A DNA stretch of 64,000 nucleotides from Cesiribacter sp964504565 (lineage in GTDB: Bacteria; Bacteroidota; Bacteroidia; Cytophagales; Cyclobacteriaceae), in assembly GCA_964504565.1 (NCBI GenBank), contig CAZDEY010000011.1, positions 62,001 through 126,000 on the forward strand. Reading direction: 5' to 3'. A model generated the notes under the pieces. It searched no databases. It saw nothing but the letters and a program-made list of their open reading frames with translations, and was not told where the DNA came from. Positions within the stretch are counted from its first letter, which is position 1. The number at the start of each line of letters is the position of its first letter. Both the position numbers and the translations under genes were made by a program. Positions 51,239 through 60,585 of this stretch are shown here, in pieces.

Positions 51239-52648
51239 ATGCATACAGCACCACAAAACTGGAATTTGGACGAACGCTACGTTCTGAAGAGCGGTCTTAA
51301 GAAGACCTTATTGGTTACTTTGGTAGTAGGCATAATTGCCCTGGCGGTAGGTATTATCTGGCCGGGCGGCGACCACCACGAGGAAGCAGCGCATGGTGCT
51401 GCCAACCCTGAAATGGTAGCTACCGATGGACACACCGAAGAAGGTCATGGCGATATGACCCACGCACAGGAAGCGGCCCATGGGGAGGAAGCTGCGCATG
51501 GCGAAGCACATGCCGAAGGTGAACACCACGAATCTAGCCCGCTGTGGAAACGCATTCAGGCTAACCTTTGGATAAACAACGTATATTTTCTAGGCCTAGC
51601 CATTATAGGATTATTCTTTGTGGCTATACAATACGCCGCTCAGGCGGGTTGGTCGGCAACCATTATTCGTATTCCACTAGCTATGTCCGCCTGGTTACCA
51701 ATTGGTGCCGTGTTGCTGATTGGCTCCTGGATATTGGTTCACTACGACGTTTTTCACTGGACGCACGATTACCTATTCAATGAGTTTAACGAAGATGGTA
51801 CTCGAAATGAGTTGTACGATGAAATTATTGCCGGTAAAGCTTGGTACTTAAGTATCCCTTTCTATTTAATCAGAATGGTTATTTTCCTGACTGGTTGGGT
51901 AGTAGCTTATTTTGCTATCAAGAAGAAATCGAACGAGGAAGATTTGCACGGCGGAACTGGCTACTGGTATACATTGCGTAAGTATTCGGCTATATTCTTA
52001 GTGTTCTTCGCGGTTTCATCATCTATGGCTGCTTGGGATTGGGTAATGTCTATTGACCCGCACTGGTATAGTACGCTGTTCGGTTGGTATGTATTTGCTA
52101 GTTGGTGGGTAGCCGGACTATCTACAATAACCCTTATAGTAGTATTACTGAAGGAAGCCGGGTATTTGCCTATGGTAAATGCTAACCATATCCATGACTT
52201 GGGCAAGTTCATGTTTGCTTTCTCAATATTCTGGACGTACCTGTGGTTTTCTCAGTTCTTACTTATTTACTACGCCAACATTCCAGAGGAAACTATTTAT
52301 TTTATAGAACGGTTAAATAGTGACCACTACGCTCCTGTATTCTTCATTAATTTAGTAATTAACTTCGCATTCCCATTCTTAATGCTGATGACCCGCGACG
52401 CCAAGCGTCACGGCATTTTCTTAAAGATTGTGTGTGCCGCTATAATATTTGGTCACTGGCTTGATTTCTACCTAATGGTTACGCCAGGAGTAATGCACGA
52501 AAAAGGAGCCTTTGGGTTCTTGGAAATAGGAATGTTAATGATCTTTGGTTCGGTATTCGGCTTAGTTACCATGACATCGCTAACTAAAATGAACCTGGTG
52601 CCTAAGCACCACCCAATGTTCGAAGAAAGCATTCACCACCATATTTAA
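51239..52648 (+). CDS. actF: Alternative complex III subunit ActF (NrfD-like)
   Basis: This 469-residue protein is the second NrfD-like membrane subunit, with ten transmembrane helices, including a typical SMAAWDWVMSIDPHW near residue 262 and WFSQFLLIYYANIPEET near 338. After the first helix, residues ~45-100 form an unusual segment rich in His, Glu, Ala and Gly with repeated HGE/AHG units, absent from the family core; it may bind metal or simply be a flexible loop. It follows actE by three bases and precedes coxB by 27. Confidence 0.92.
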   Translation: MHTAPQNWNLDERYVLKSGLKKTLLVTLVVGIIALAVGIIWPGGDHHEEAAHGAANPEMVATDGHTEEGHGDMTHAQEAAHGEEAAHGEAHAEGEHHESSPLWKRIQANLWINNVYFLGLAIIGLFFVAIQYAAQAGWSATIIRIPLAMSAWLPIGAVLLIGSWILVHYDVFHWTHDYLFNEFNEDGTRNELYDEIIAGKAWYLSIPFYLIRMVIFLTGWVVAYFAIKKKSNEEDLHGGTGYWYTLRKYSAIFLVFFAVSSSMAAWDWVMSIDPHWYSTLFGWYVFASWWVAGLSTITLIVVLLKEAGYLPMVNANHIHDLGKFMFAFSIFWTYLWFSQFLLIYYANIPEETIYFIERLNSDHYAPVFFINLVINFAFPFLMLMTRDAKRHGIFLKIVCAAIIFGHWLDFYLMVTPGVMHEKGAFGFLEIGMLMIFGSVFGLVTMTSLTKMNLVPKHHPMFEESIHHHI

Positions 52649-52675
52649 ACCAGAAACTGTTAAGATAGGACGTAT

Positions 52676-53755
52676 ATGTTTGAAATACTTGTACTTGTAG
52701 GGGTTTTAGGCCTTCTGGTTATACTGCTTTTACTCTACCGGGTATACTCGCTGGTTAGCGTGGCCCGGGGTACCGATGAAATCAGGACTTCAAAAAGTAA
52801 TGCCTTGAACGGTATTATGTTCCTGCTCTTTTTTGTGGCTTCGGTAGTGGCCATGTTTTGGTACAGCATAGGCGAGTACGATCGTTATACTCAACCTCAG
52901 GCCTCGCAGCATGCGGTAGAATACGACTCGCTATTCTGGATAACTATGTGGGTAGCCTTGGCAGCTTTCTTAATAACTAATTTATTACTGTTTTTCTTTG
53001 CTTTCCGCTACCGTTATAAAGAAAACCGTAAGGCGCTCTTCTACCCGGATAACACCAAACTAGAAATTGCCTGGACTATATTTCCGGCCGTAGTTCTGGT
53101 GCTACTAATTTTCAATGGTTTTAAGGTGTGGAACGAAATGACTGACGCTGCACCGGAAGATGCCATGGTTATGGAGGTTATGGGTTATCAATTTGCTTGG
53201 GAAGCCCGCTACCCCGGTAAAGATGGTGAGTTAGGGGCCTTCGATTTCCGTAAAGTTGAACCAACTAACCAGATGGGCTTAGATCTGGACGACCGTAACT
53301 CGTACGATGACTTTATGCCGCTGGAAATTTACTTACCAAAGGGTAGAGCGGTAGAAATGAAAATACGGGCACGTGATGTATTGCACAGTGTGCATTTACC
53401 TCACTTCCGCCAAAAAATGGATGCTATGCCGGGTATGCCAACTCGTTTGTGGTTTACACCTACTAAAACTACTGCTGAGATGCGAGAAGAAACCGGCAAT
53501 CCTGAATTTAACTACGAATTAGCTTGTACTGAAATATGCGGTCGGGGTCACTTCTCAATGAAGAAAACCGTGATTGTGGTAGAAGCGGACGAATTTGATA
53601 AGTGGTATGCTGAACAGGAAAGCTGGTTAACCAACAATCCTGATTTGCTGAAAAAGATACCCGAAGCCCAACGCCCGGCGGCTGCTAAGGCGGCTGGAAT
53701 TATATTGCCTGCAGTAGATACTGCTAAGGAACCATTGCAAGCTCAAGTGAATTAA
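52676..53755 (+). CDS. coxB: Cytochrome c oxidase subunit II
   Basis: This 359-residue subunit II has N-terminal helices (a leading one at residues 1-22, then about 42-62 and 85-108) and a cupredoxin domain with the CuA site: His in VLHSVHLPHF near 238 and CTEICGRGHFSM near 284, supplying both Cys, Glu, His and Met ligands. No CxxCH follows, so this is aa3-type rather than caa3-type, and the ActE heme protein may deliver electrons. The extra N-terminal helix is common in Bacteroidota. Confidence 0.94.
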   Translation: MFEILVLVGVLGLLVILLLLYRVYSLVSVARGTDEIRTSKSNALNGIMFLLFFVASVVAMFWYSIGEYDRYTQPQASQHAVEYDSLFWITMWVALAAFLITNLLLFFFAFRYRYKENRKALFYPDNTKLEIAWTIFPAVVLVLLIFNGFKVWNEMTDAAPEDAMVMEVMGYQFAWEARYPGKDGELGAFDFRKVEPTNQMGLDLDDRNSYDDFMPLEIYLPKGRAVEMKIRARDVLHSVHLPHFRQKMDAMPGMPTRLWFTPTKTTAEMREETGNPEFNYELACTEICGRGHFSMKKTVIVVEADEFDKWYAEQESWLTNNPDLLKKIPEAQRPAAAKAAGIILPAVDTAKEPLQAQVN

Positions 53756-53776
53756 GTAATTGAACGAATCGAAGAG

Positions 53777-55645
53777 ATGGCTACAACTCCCGTCATAAAT
53801 CAGGATCTTCACGTGGATGAACACGAGCATCACCACGAGAGCTTTATTTCTAAGTACATATTTTCTACCGACCATAAAATGATTGCCAAACAATTCCTGG
53901 TATCAGGATTGTTGTGGGCATTTATTGGTGGTGCGCTATCTATAATGTTCCGTTTGCAGTTAGGTTTTCCTGAAATGCAATTGGAATGGTTACGCCCTAT
54001 TCTAGGTGAGTGGATTAATTCTAGCGGAAAAATAGACCCAGAATTCTACTTAGCACTGGTAACTATGCACGGTACCATCATGGTATTCTTTGTGCTTACG
54101 GCCGGTTTAAGTGGTACCTTCTCCAACTTCTTAATTCCGCTTCAGTTGGGTGCCCGCGATATGGCCTCAGGCTTTATGAACATGCTTTCGTACTGGTTCT
54201 TCTTCCTTTCCAGTGTGATTATGTTTTCTAGCTTGTTCATATCTACCGGTCCGGCAGCGGGTGGTTGGGTAACGTATCCGCCGCTAAGCGCTTTGCCTCA
54301 GGCACTTCAAGGCTCTCAATTAGGTATGACCTTGTGGTTGGTTTCTATGGCCCTGTTTATTGCCTCACAGCTATTGGGAGGTATAAACTATATTTCTACC
54401 GTAATTAACCTGCGTACCCGGGGCATGAGCTTCTCGCGGATGCCGCTAACTATATGGTCGTTTTTTCTTACGGCTATCCTAGGTCTATTGGCATTCCCGG
54501 TATTATTTTCAGCAGCTCTACTGCTGATTTTTGACCGCAGTTTCGGTACCAGTTTCTTCCTGTCTGATATTTATATAGCCGGTGAGGCCCTGCCGCACGT
54601 AGGTGGTAGTCCCCTGCTTTATCAGCACTTGTTCTGGTTCCTGGGCCACCCGGAGGTATATATCGTACTTATGCCGGCCTTGGGTATAACCTCAGAAATT
54701 ATATCTACCAATGCTCGCAAACCAATTTTCGGCTACCGCGCCATGATTGGTTCGCTAATGGGTATTTCCATACTATCTTTCGTAGTGTGGGCGCACCATA
54801 TGTTCGTATCGGGTATGAGTCCGTTCCTGGGTTCGGTATTTATGTTCCTGACCCTAATTATTGCAGTACCATCGGGTGTAAAGGTATTTAACTACCTGAC
54901 TACGCTTTGGAAGGGTAATATAGTGTTTACCCCGGCGATGCTATTTTCAATTGGCCTGGTATCACTATTTATTTCCGGTGGTATAACCGGTATATTCTTA
55001 GGAAACTCCGCGCTAGACGTTTACTTGCACGATACCTATTTTGTAGTGGCTCACTTCCACCTGGTTATGGGGGCTGCCTCATTCTTTGGTATGATGGCGG
55101 GAGTATACCACTGGTTCCCTAAAATGTACGGCCGCATGATGGATAACAAGCTGGGCTATATCCACTTCTGGGCTACCTTTATTGGGGTGTACCTGGTATT
55201 CTTCCCGATGCACTATATTGGAATTGCTGGTTTCCCGCGCCGTTATTATAGCTGGACGAACTTCCAGGCATTTGATGGTTTTGCTGACCTTAATGCGTTT
55301 ATTTCAGTTGCCGCTATACTGACTTTCGGAGCTCAGTTAATATTTGCCTTCAACTTCTTCTACAGTATGTTCTTTGGCCGTAAGGCGCCGGCTAACCCTT
55401 GGCGTTCTAACACGCTGGAATGGACTACGCCACCGGAGCCGGGCCATGGCAACTGGCCAGGTGAAATACCAACCGTATACCGCTGGCCGTATGATTATAG
55501 TAAGCCGGGCGCTACTATGGACTATATACCTCAGGACGTTCCGTATAGTATGACTCCGGAAAGTAACCTGCCGCACGAAGATGAATTGGTTGACAGAGAG
55601 AAAGACGATGACGCCATAGTGGTTGATGAAACCCGAGATTCATAA
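53777..55645 (+). CDS. coxA: Cytochrome c oxidase subunit I
   Basis: This 622-residue heme-copper oxidase subunit I has twelve or more helices. MHGTIMVFF holds the low-spin heme His, GHPEVY (about 293) gives the CuB His and the Tyr cross-link, AHHMF gives further CuB His residues and HDTYFVVAHFHLVMG the heme a3 and a ligands. The set fits the A-family (mitochondrial-like) oxidases. The C-terminal tail is soluble and acidic. The last 20 bases overlap the heme A synthase gene. Confidence 0.96.
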   Translation: MATTPVINQDLHVDEHEHHHESFISKYIFSTDHKMIAKQFLVSGLLWAFIGGALSIMFRLQLGFPEMQLEWLRPILGEWINSSGKIDPEFYLALVTMHGTIMVFFVLTAGLSGTFSNFLIPLQLGARDMASGFMNMLSYWFFFLSSVIMFSSLFISTGPAAGGWVTYPPLSALPQALQGSQLGMTLWLVSMALFIASQLLGGINYISTVINLRTRGMSFSRMPLTIWSFFLTAILGLLAFPVLFSAALLLIFDRSFGTSFFLSDIYIAGEALPHVGGSPLLYQHLFWFLGHPEVYIVLMPALGITSEIISTNARKPIFGYRAMIGSLMGISILSFVVWAHHMFVSGMSPFLGSVFMFLTLIIAVPSGVKVFNYLTTLWKGNIVFTPAMLFSIGLVSLFISGGITGIFLGNSALDVYLHDTYFVVAHFHLVMGAASFFGMMAGVYHWFPKMYGRMMDNKLGYIHFWATFIGVYLVFFPMHYIGIAGFPRRYYSWTNFQAFDGFADLNAFISVAAILTFGAQLIFAFNFFYSMFFGRKAPANPWRSNTLEWTTPPEPGHGNWPGEIPTVYRWPYDYSKPGATMDYIPQDVPYSMTPESNLPHEDELVDREKDDDAIVVDETRDS

Positions 55646-56684
55646 CAAACATATTCTAACATTTCGTAAGCTGGCTGCAACTACTGTTGCAGCCGTTTAC
55701 CTTTTAATTTTAGTAGGCGCTATAGTACGTAGCTCCGGTTCCGGTATGGGTTGCCCCGACTGGCCTAAATGCTTTGGTCAGTACATACCGCCTACTTCCG
55801 CCGATGAGCTGCCAGCGGATTACGAAGCTCAGTTTCGAGAGAAAAGGCTGGTCAAAAACACTCGCCTGGCCGGTATGCTGGATAGGATTGGAATGACTGC
55901 CCAGGCAGAGAGTTTACGGCAAGCCAATCCGGCGGATATTCCAACAGAATTTAACGTAACCCAAACCTGGATTGAATACCTTAACCGCCTGGTTGGGGTA
56001 GTTATTGGATTGCTTATTATAGCAACCTTTTTCTATTCTTTAAAACTCAGACAATATAATCCCCGAATTTCGCTGTTTGCAGCTTTGGCGTTAGTGTTGG
56101 TTATTTTTCAAGGCTGGCTGGGTTCAATTGTAGTTTCTAGTAACCTTTTGCCGGGCATGGTTACGGTTCATATGCTTCCGGCTTTGCTTTTAGTTTGCTT
56201 TCTTATATATGTTTTTGTGTTAGCCGGCAATTTCAAATTGGTTCCTGCTACTTCAGCAATTAAGTGGTCAGTTATAGCTGCCGGTGTCATTACTTTAGTT
56301 CAAATTGTGCTGGGTACGCAGGTTAGGGAAGAAGTTGATATGCTTTACTGGGCCGGTGTTGACCGGGCAGATTGGATTTCTGGCTTAGGAAATGATTTTA
56401 TAGTACATAGATCGTTCTCATGGTTGGTACTAGCCGCTCATGTGCTTATCTTTGTACTGGCAAAAAAGTATTGTAACCCGCGGCTTAAGCAGCTAACGGT
56501 TTGGGCTCTAGCTTTAGTGGGTGTAATGGGTATAAGTGGAATTGCTTTAGCGTATTTTGGTTTTCCGCCGGCTATGCAACCTTTGCACTTACTGCTAGGT
56601 ACCGCTTTGTTTGGCTTGCAATACTTTATATACCTTAAACTCTCTCGCTCGGCTGTAAACACTATAGTACCAGCAATTGCATGA
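55626..56684 (+). CDS. ctaA: Heme A synthase (COX15/CtaA family)
   Basis: This 352-residue eight-helix protein oxidises heme O to heme A for the adjacent oxidase. Typical features are GAIVRSSGSGMGCPDWPKC near residue 30 (conserved Cys and the RxxGxGMxCPDWP motif), His residues in TVHMLPALLL and HRSFSWLVLAAH, and the last-helix MQPLHLLLG. The frame begins with TTG one codon earlier; ATG at 55626 is chosen. It overlaps coxA by 20 bases and the next gene by four. Confidence 0.93.
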   Translation: MKPEIHNKHILTFRKLAATTVAAVYLLILVGAIVRSSGSGMGCPDWPKCFGQYIPPTSADELPADYEAQFREKRLVKNTRLAGMLDRIGMTAQAESLRQANPADIPTEFNVTQTWIEYLNRLVGVVIGLLIIATFFYSLKLRQYNPRISLFAALALVLVIFQGWLGSIVVSSNLLPGMVTVHMLPALLLVCFLIYVFVLAGNFKLVPATSAIKWSVIAAGVITLVQIVLGTQVREEVDMLYWAGVDRADWISGLGNDFIVHRSFSWLVLAAHVLIFVLAKKYCNPRLKQLTVWALALVGVMGISGIALAYFGFPPAMQPLHLLLGTALFGLQYFIYLKLSRSAVNTIVPAIA

Positions 56685-57577
56685 TTAGTACGCAAACATC
56701 TACCGGCGTTTCACTTGACCTAATACAATCAGTTCGTATTTTAGGTGAATTGCTTAAAACCCGGCTTTCTCTTTTAGTTGCTTTTTCTTCGGCTTTCGGC
56801 TTTATACTGGCCGAACCCGGCGCTATAAGACTGGAGGTTTTGCTGGCGGTTAGTTTAGGTGGGTTTTTGGTAAGTGGTGGGGCTACTACCATTAACCAGA
56901 TTCTGGAAATACCCTACGATGCCGTAATGAGCCGCACCAGTAACCGGCCCCTTCCCGAAGGTAAAATTAGTAAAAATCAGGCTTGGGCTGTTGCTATTCT
57001 TAGTAGCGTATTTGGCTTGGGTTTACTGGCTATTTATACTAATGTACTGACGGTAGCCTTATCGGCTCTTTCTCTTATACTTTATAGTTTTGTTTATACA
57101 CCTTTAAAAAGGGTAGGGCCCATAGCGGTATTTGTTGGGGCTATTCCCGGGGCACTACCACCACTTTTGGGTTGGGTTGCGGCCAGTGGTACCATCGGGG
57201 TTGAAGCTGTTATTCTGTTTGGAATCCAGTTTTTCTGGCAGTTTCCTCACTTTTGGGCTATTGCCTGGGTGGCCGATGACGATTATAAAAAAGCCGGTTT
57301 TAAACTTCTGCCTATGGGTGGTAAAAAAGATTTCAAAACGGCAATCCAGATTATGTCGTACACGCTGTTTTTGCTGCCTTTAGGGTTGTTACCAACTAAG
57401 TTGGGGGTAACCGGCATCAATTCAGCCATAGTAGCAACCCTTTGCGGAGCTTTATTCCTGTTCCAAACCTTCCAGTTAATGGGCGATTGCAGCCGTAAAT
57501 CGGCGCTTAGATTAATGTTTGGATCGTTTATATACTTACCAGTAGTGCAGATTGCGTATTTGTTGGATAAAATTTAG
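56681..57577 (+). CDS. ctaB: Protoheme IX farnesyltransferase (heme O synthase)
   Basis: This 298-residue UbiA-fold prenyltransferase converts heme B to heme O. The two acidic motifs are visible: NQILEIPYDAVMSRTSNRPLP (long form beginning near residue 73, D-x-x-M-x-R-T) and the later WVADDDYKKAGFKLLP near 195. Nine helices are expected. It is coupled to heme A synthase by an ATGA overlap and precedes the subunit III gene by two bases. Confidence 0.93.
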   Translation: MISTQTSTGVSLDLIQSVRILGELLKTRLSLLVAFSSAFGFILAEPGAIRLEVLLAVSLGGFLVSGGATTINQILEIPYDAVMSRTSNRPLPEGKISKNQAWAVAILSSVFGLGLLAIYTNVLTVALSALSLILYSFVYTPLKRVGPIAVFVGAIPGALPPLLGWVAASGTIGVEAVILFGIQFFWQFPHFWAIAWVADDDYKKAGFKLLPMGGKKDFKTAIQIMSYTLFLLPLGLLPTKLGVTGINSAIVATLCGALFLFQTFQLMGDCSRKSALRLMFGSFIYLPVVQIAYLLDKI

Positions 57578-57579
57578 TG

Positions 57580-58179
57580 ATGAAGGAAATGCAGTACAAT
57601 ACAATAGGCGCGGCTGAGCTACCGGCCCAGCCCATGAGCGTAAACCCTAAGAAATTCTTGGTGTGGCTCATAAATATATCAATTACCATGATGTTTGCCG
57701 GCTGGACCAGCAGCTATATAGTTGCCCGGGCCGAAGGAGATAGCCTAGGAATTTCGGCTTTGCCGGCCCCCTTTACTATTTCTACCGTGCTTATTTTGCT
57801 AAGTAGCGTAACTATGTACTTGGCAACCCGATCAGCCAAACATAATAATATTGGGCAGTTAAAGATATTTCTGTTCCTTACATTAGGCTTAGGTTTAGGC
57901 TTTCTGTATACCCAGTGGCTGGCTTTCGGAGCCTACGCTGATATGGACATTTACTTCGCCGGGAGCACTGCCGTACAAGGACTTAATTACGTTATGCCTA
58001 TTGCCCACGGGGCGCACATAGTATTTGCCTTAGTAATTCTAACTATTCTTATAGTAAGGGCGTTTCGTTATAAAATTCACAGCCGTAATATGAATGCCCT
58101 GGAAATGGGCGCAACATTCTGGCATTTTTTAGATGCCCTTTGGCTATATTTGTTTCTATTTTTAACTTTCGCACTGTAA
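57580..58179 (+). CDS. Cytochrome c oxidase subunit III-like protein (short)
   Basis: This 199-residue protein has five to six transmembrane helices and ends with the subunit III signature WHFLDALWLYLFLFL. It is shorter than the classical form and resembles the small heme-copper oxidase subunit III found next to a second copy in Bacteroidota. ATG at 57580 is preferred to the GTG at 57577. It lies two bases after ctaB and 30 before the second subunit III gene. Confidence 0.88.
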   Translation: MKEMQYNTIGAAELPAQPMSVNPKKFLVWLINISITMMFAGWTSSYIVARAEGDSLGISALPAPFTISTVLILLSSVTMYLATRSAKHNNIGQLKIFLFLTLGLGLGFLYTQWLAFGAYADMDIYFAGSTAVQGLNYVMPIAHGAHIVFALVILTILIVRAFRYKIHSRNMNALEMGATFWHFLDALWLYLFLFLTFAL

Positions 58180-58209
58180 AACTCAACCAAGACTCTATAT
58201 TTAAAGTTT

Positions 58210-58968
58210 ATGGCAACCTCTACTACAGCCCCAGCCGCACAGCCGGTACGCAGCATTTGGGATGGCGGCGTTTCGCCCATGAATGCCAGCTATGGTAAGC
58301 TGATGATGTGGTTCTTCCTCTTATCGGATGCATTCACCTTTTCAGCCTTGCTTATTTCATACGGATTAATCCGCTACAGTGCTAAGGCAAATGTATTTCC
58401 TGAAGAAGGAGCATCTTATATAGCCTCGCAGGAAGCCTGGCCAATACCGGATTTTGTGTTTAATGCCGTACCATTTCTGCACGGTTACCACCTGCCCCTG
58501 GTCTTTGTAGGTATCATGACCTTTATCCTAATTATGAGTTCGGTAACTATGGTACTTGCCGTAGAAGCTGGCCACCGAATGGATAAGATGGCTGTTCAGA
58601 AGTATTTGCTGTGGACGATTCTGGGCGGTATTACGTTTTTGGGTTGCCAAGCTTGGGAATGGAGCCACTTTATTCACGGTACCGACGGAGGTTTACTATT
58701 AGCTGATGGTACCCGAATATTCGGAGCAAATTTGGCGGAGAATGAGTACGGCCCTCAGTTGTTTGCCGACTTGTTTTTCTTTATAACCGGTTTCCACGGA
58801 ACGCACGTGTTTAGTGGGGTAGTACTATTATTCTTAATTTTCTATAATACGGCGGTTGGTACCTACCAGCAGCGCGGTCATTACGAGATGGTTGAGAAAA
58901 TTGGTCTTTACTGGCACTTTGTAGACCTGGTTTGGGTATTCGTATTTACTTTCTTCTACCTAATTTAA
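58210..58968 (+). CDS. coxC: Cytochrome c oxidase subunit III
   Basis: This 252-residue subunit III has about seven helices and the standard motifs: WFFLLSDAFTFSALL near residue 35, GCQAWEWSHF near 142, FITGFHGTHVFSGV near 195, and the end YWHFVDLVWVFVFTFFYLI (the conserved HFVDLVW). It is one of two subunit III-type proteins here; both are likely parts of the same complex, though alternative use cannot be excluded. Confidence 0.92.
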   Translation: MATSTTAPAAQPVRSIWDGGVSPMNASYGKLMMWFFLLSDAFTFSALLISYGLIRYSAKANVFPEEGASYIASQEAWPIPDFVFNAVPFLHGYHLPLVFVGIMTFILIMSSVTMVLAVEAGHRMDKMAVQKYLLWTILGGITFLGCQAWEWSHFIHGTDGGLLLADGTRIFGANLAENEYGPQLFADLFFFITGFHGTHVFSGVVLLFLIFYNTAVGTYQQRGHYEMVEKIGLYWHFVDLVWVFVFTFFYLI

Positions 58969-58980
58969 TAAGATAACACT

Positions 58981-59316
58981 ATGGCTACTATACATACGCA
59001 TAACGAACCGGTAGTAGAAGTTAAACCGGCAAATAAAGAACATATCGGCAAAATATGGAAGACTGCCGGTATTTTGGGCCTATTAACCGCTATTGAATTT
59101 ATAATTGCCTTTACCGTGGAGGCCGGCGCAATCCGGATTGCTGTATTTATTGGGCTAACAATCGTAAAAGCATTTTACATTGTAGCAGAATTTATGCACA
59201 TGAAGTACGAAACCAAGTCGTTGATTTGGAGTGTACTGTTGCCAACTATATTTGTAGTGTGGCTAATTGTAGTACTATTGGTAGAAGGGGGAGATATACT
59301 GAACGCCCGCTACTAA
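58981..59316 (+). CDS. Cytochrome c oxidase subunit IV family protein
   Basis: This 111-residue protein of the prokaryotic subunit IV (CyoD/CtaF-like) type has three helices (about 28-48, 52-72, 78-105). The segment VKAFYIVAEFMHMKYE near residue 62 is typical for the family in Bacteroidota. It stabilises the oxidase and closes the core operon, followed by a terminator. Confidence 0.9.
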   Translation: MATIHTHNEPVVEVKPANKEHIGKIWKTAGILGLLTAIEFIIAFTVEAGAIRIAVFIGLTIVKAFYIVAEFMHMKYETKSLIWSVLLPTIFVVWLIVVLLVEGGDILNARY

Positions 59317-59336
59317 ACCGTACTAAATAATATTAC

Positions 59337-59360
59337 AGCCGGTTTCTGACCGGCTTTTTT
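59337..59360 (+). terminator. Terminator after the oxidase subunit IV gene
   Basis: AGCCGGT / ACCGGCT with a five-base loop TTCTG is followed by six T residues. It lies 20 bases past the subunit IV stop and only 20 before the next start, so some read-through into the assembly genes is plausible. Confidence 0.9.
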
Positions 59361-59379
59361 AGTATTTAATAATGCTGCT

Positions 59380-60000
59380 TTGGTTAAGAAAATAGGATTG
59401 CTAATTGGAATGCTGTTGGTGCCGGGCTTGGTATTTCTTTTCCTCCATAGCTTTGGCGAAAATCAATATACCATTCCGGTATACTATGCTGAAAGTAATG
59501 AACTGCCGGAAACAAGTTGTGAGAATATTTCGGTACCCTATAGCCTGAGCAGGTTGGAGTATTCTGTACTGGGCGGCAATTTAGAAGCCGCTGAACCAGT
59601 TACTTCTGCCGACTGGTTAGGTAGTGCAGTGCTTATTGCCGTATTACCACCCGAATGTAATTTGTGCGCCGGCCAGGCGGCTCTAAGCAGGGTTACTAAA
59701 GCCGTAGCCAAAAAAAACAATTTACAGTTATTTGCTATAGATACTAGTGAACCTAGTAGCCAAAAGGTTACCTCCAATAATTTCCAAACTATAAAGTTAG
59801 CTGGTGAACCGTTAGAAATATTTAGGTGCAAATTGCTAATTCCGGAAGTGGCGAACGGTGAACTTTTTAGGGCCTATAACCAATTAGTATTATTAGATAG
59901 CCAACAGCGTATTAGAGGCTATTATCAAGCCGAGGATCGCAAAGAGGTAGACCGTCTTATACAGGAAATTCAAATTTTAAATCAGGAAAATAATGGCTGA
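59380..60000 (+). CDS. Sco1-like thioredoxin-fold protein (divergent)
   Basis: This 206-residue protein has an N-terminal membrane anchor (about 4-23) and a thioredoxin-like domain with a CxxC motif, Cys93 and Cys96, in LPPECNLCAGQ, and RIRGYYQ near 181, resembling the end of Sco proteins. Classical Sco1/SenC proteins have CxxxC and a distal His; those are not clear here, so copper delivery to CuA is only inferred from position beside the oxidase. The only start in reach is TTG at 59380; the next in-frame ATG (59410) would cut the anchor. It overlaps the DUF420 gene by eight bases. Confidence 0.65.
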   Translation: MVKKIGLLIGMLLVPGLVFLFLHSFGENQYTIPVYYAESNELPETSCENISVPYSLSRLEYSVLGGNLEAAEPVTSADWLGSAVLIAVLPPECNLCAGQAALSRVTKAVAKKNNLQLFAIDTSEPSSQKVTSNNFQTIKLAGEPLEIFRCKLLIPEVANGELFRAYNQLVLLDSQQRIRGYYQAEDRKEVDRLIQEIQILNQENNG

Positions 60001-60583
60001 TTTACTATACCCTAAGAACGAAAAGTTAATACTTCGGACTATTCTTATAGTTTCCATCGCCGTTCCGGTTTTGGTAGCGGTACTACTGTTTTCTCCTTAT
60101 AAGATAAATGCTTCCATGCAGTGGGTTAAGCACCTGCCGGCCTTTCATGCTTTTGTCAATAGCATAACTGCCGTACTGCTGGTTTTAGGTTTGTATTTTG
60201 TAAGAAAAGGTCAAATTGCCCGCCACCGGGGAGTAATGCTGGCGGCTATGGGGTTCGGAGCTTTATTTCTGCTAAGCTATGTAGTATACCACGGTTCGGT
60301 ACCTAATACTTTGTTTGGGGATATTAACGGCGATGGTGTGCGCGATGCTGCCGAAACTGCTGCGGCCGGTAACAGTTTGAACGTATACTTTGCAGTGTTG
60401 ATCAGCCACATAATTTTTGCCGCAATAGTACTACCATTTGTGCTTATGGCAGCCTACTTTGCCTTGACCGATAAAATTAAACAGCACCGAAAAGTAGTAC
60501 GCTGGGCGTTCCCGCTGTGGTTATACGTAAGCATAACCGGCGTGGTAGTTTACTTCATGATTAAACCGTTTTACCAGTTCTAA
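59993..60583 (+). CDS. DUF420 family membrane protein with EF-hand-like loop
   Basis: This 196-residue DUF420 protein has five helices and the family pattern of His residues (KHLPAFHAFVN near 47-55, ARHRG near 77, YHGSVP near 100, LISHIIFAAIVLP near 137). The family is linked by gene neighbourhood to heme-copper oxidase assembly. In the loop after helix 3 it carries FGDINGDGVRDAAE, a match to the 12-residue EF-hand calcium loop (Asp110, Asn112, Asp114, Asp118, Glu121). It overlaps the Sco-like gene by eight bases. Confidence 0.87.
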   Translation: MADLLYPKNEKLILRTILIVSIAVPVLVAVLLFSPYKINASMQWVKHLPAFHAFVNSITAVLLVLGLYFVRKGQIARHRGVMLAAMGFGALFLLSYVVYHGSVPNTLFGDINGDGVRDAAETAAAGNSLNVYFAVLISHIIFAAIVLPFVLMAAYFALTDKIKQHRKVVRWAFPLWLYVSITGVVVYFMIKPFYQF

Positions 60584-60585
60584 TC

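Noticed and set aside
57580..58968. Two subunit III genes as a recent duplication
   Set aside because: The two proteins are strongly diverged, and paired short and long subunit III genes are, to my knowledge, common in Bacteroidota oxidase operons.
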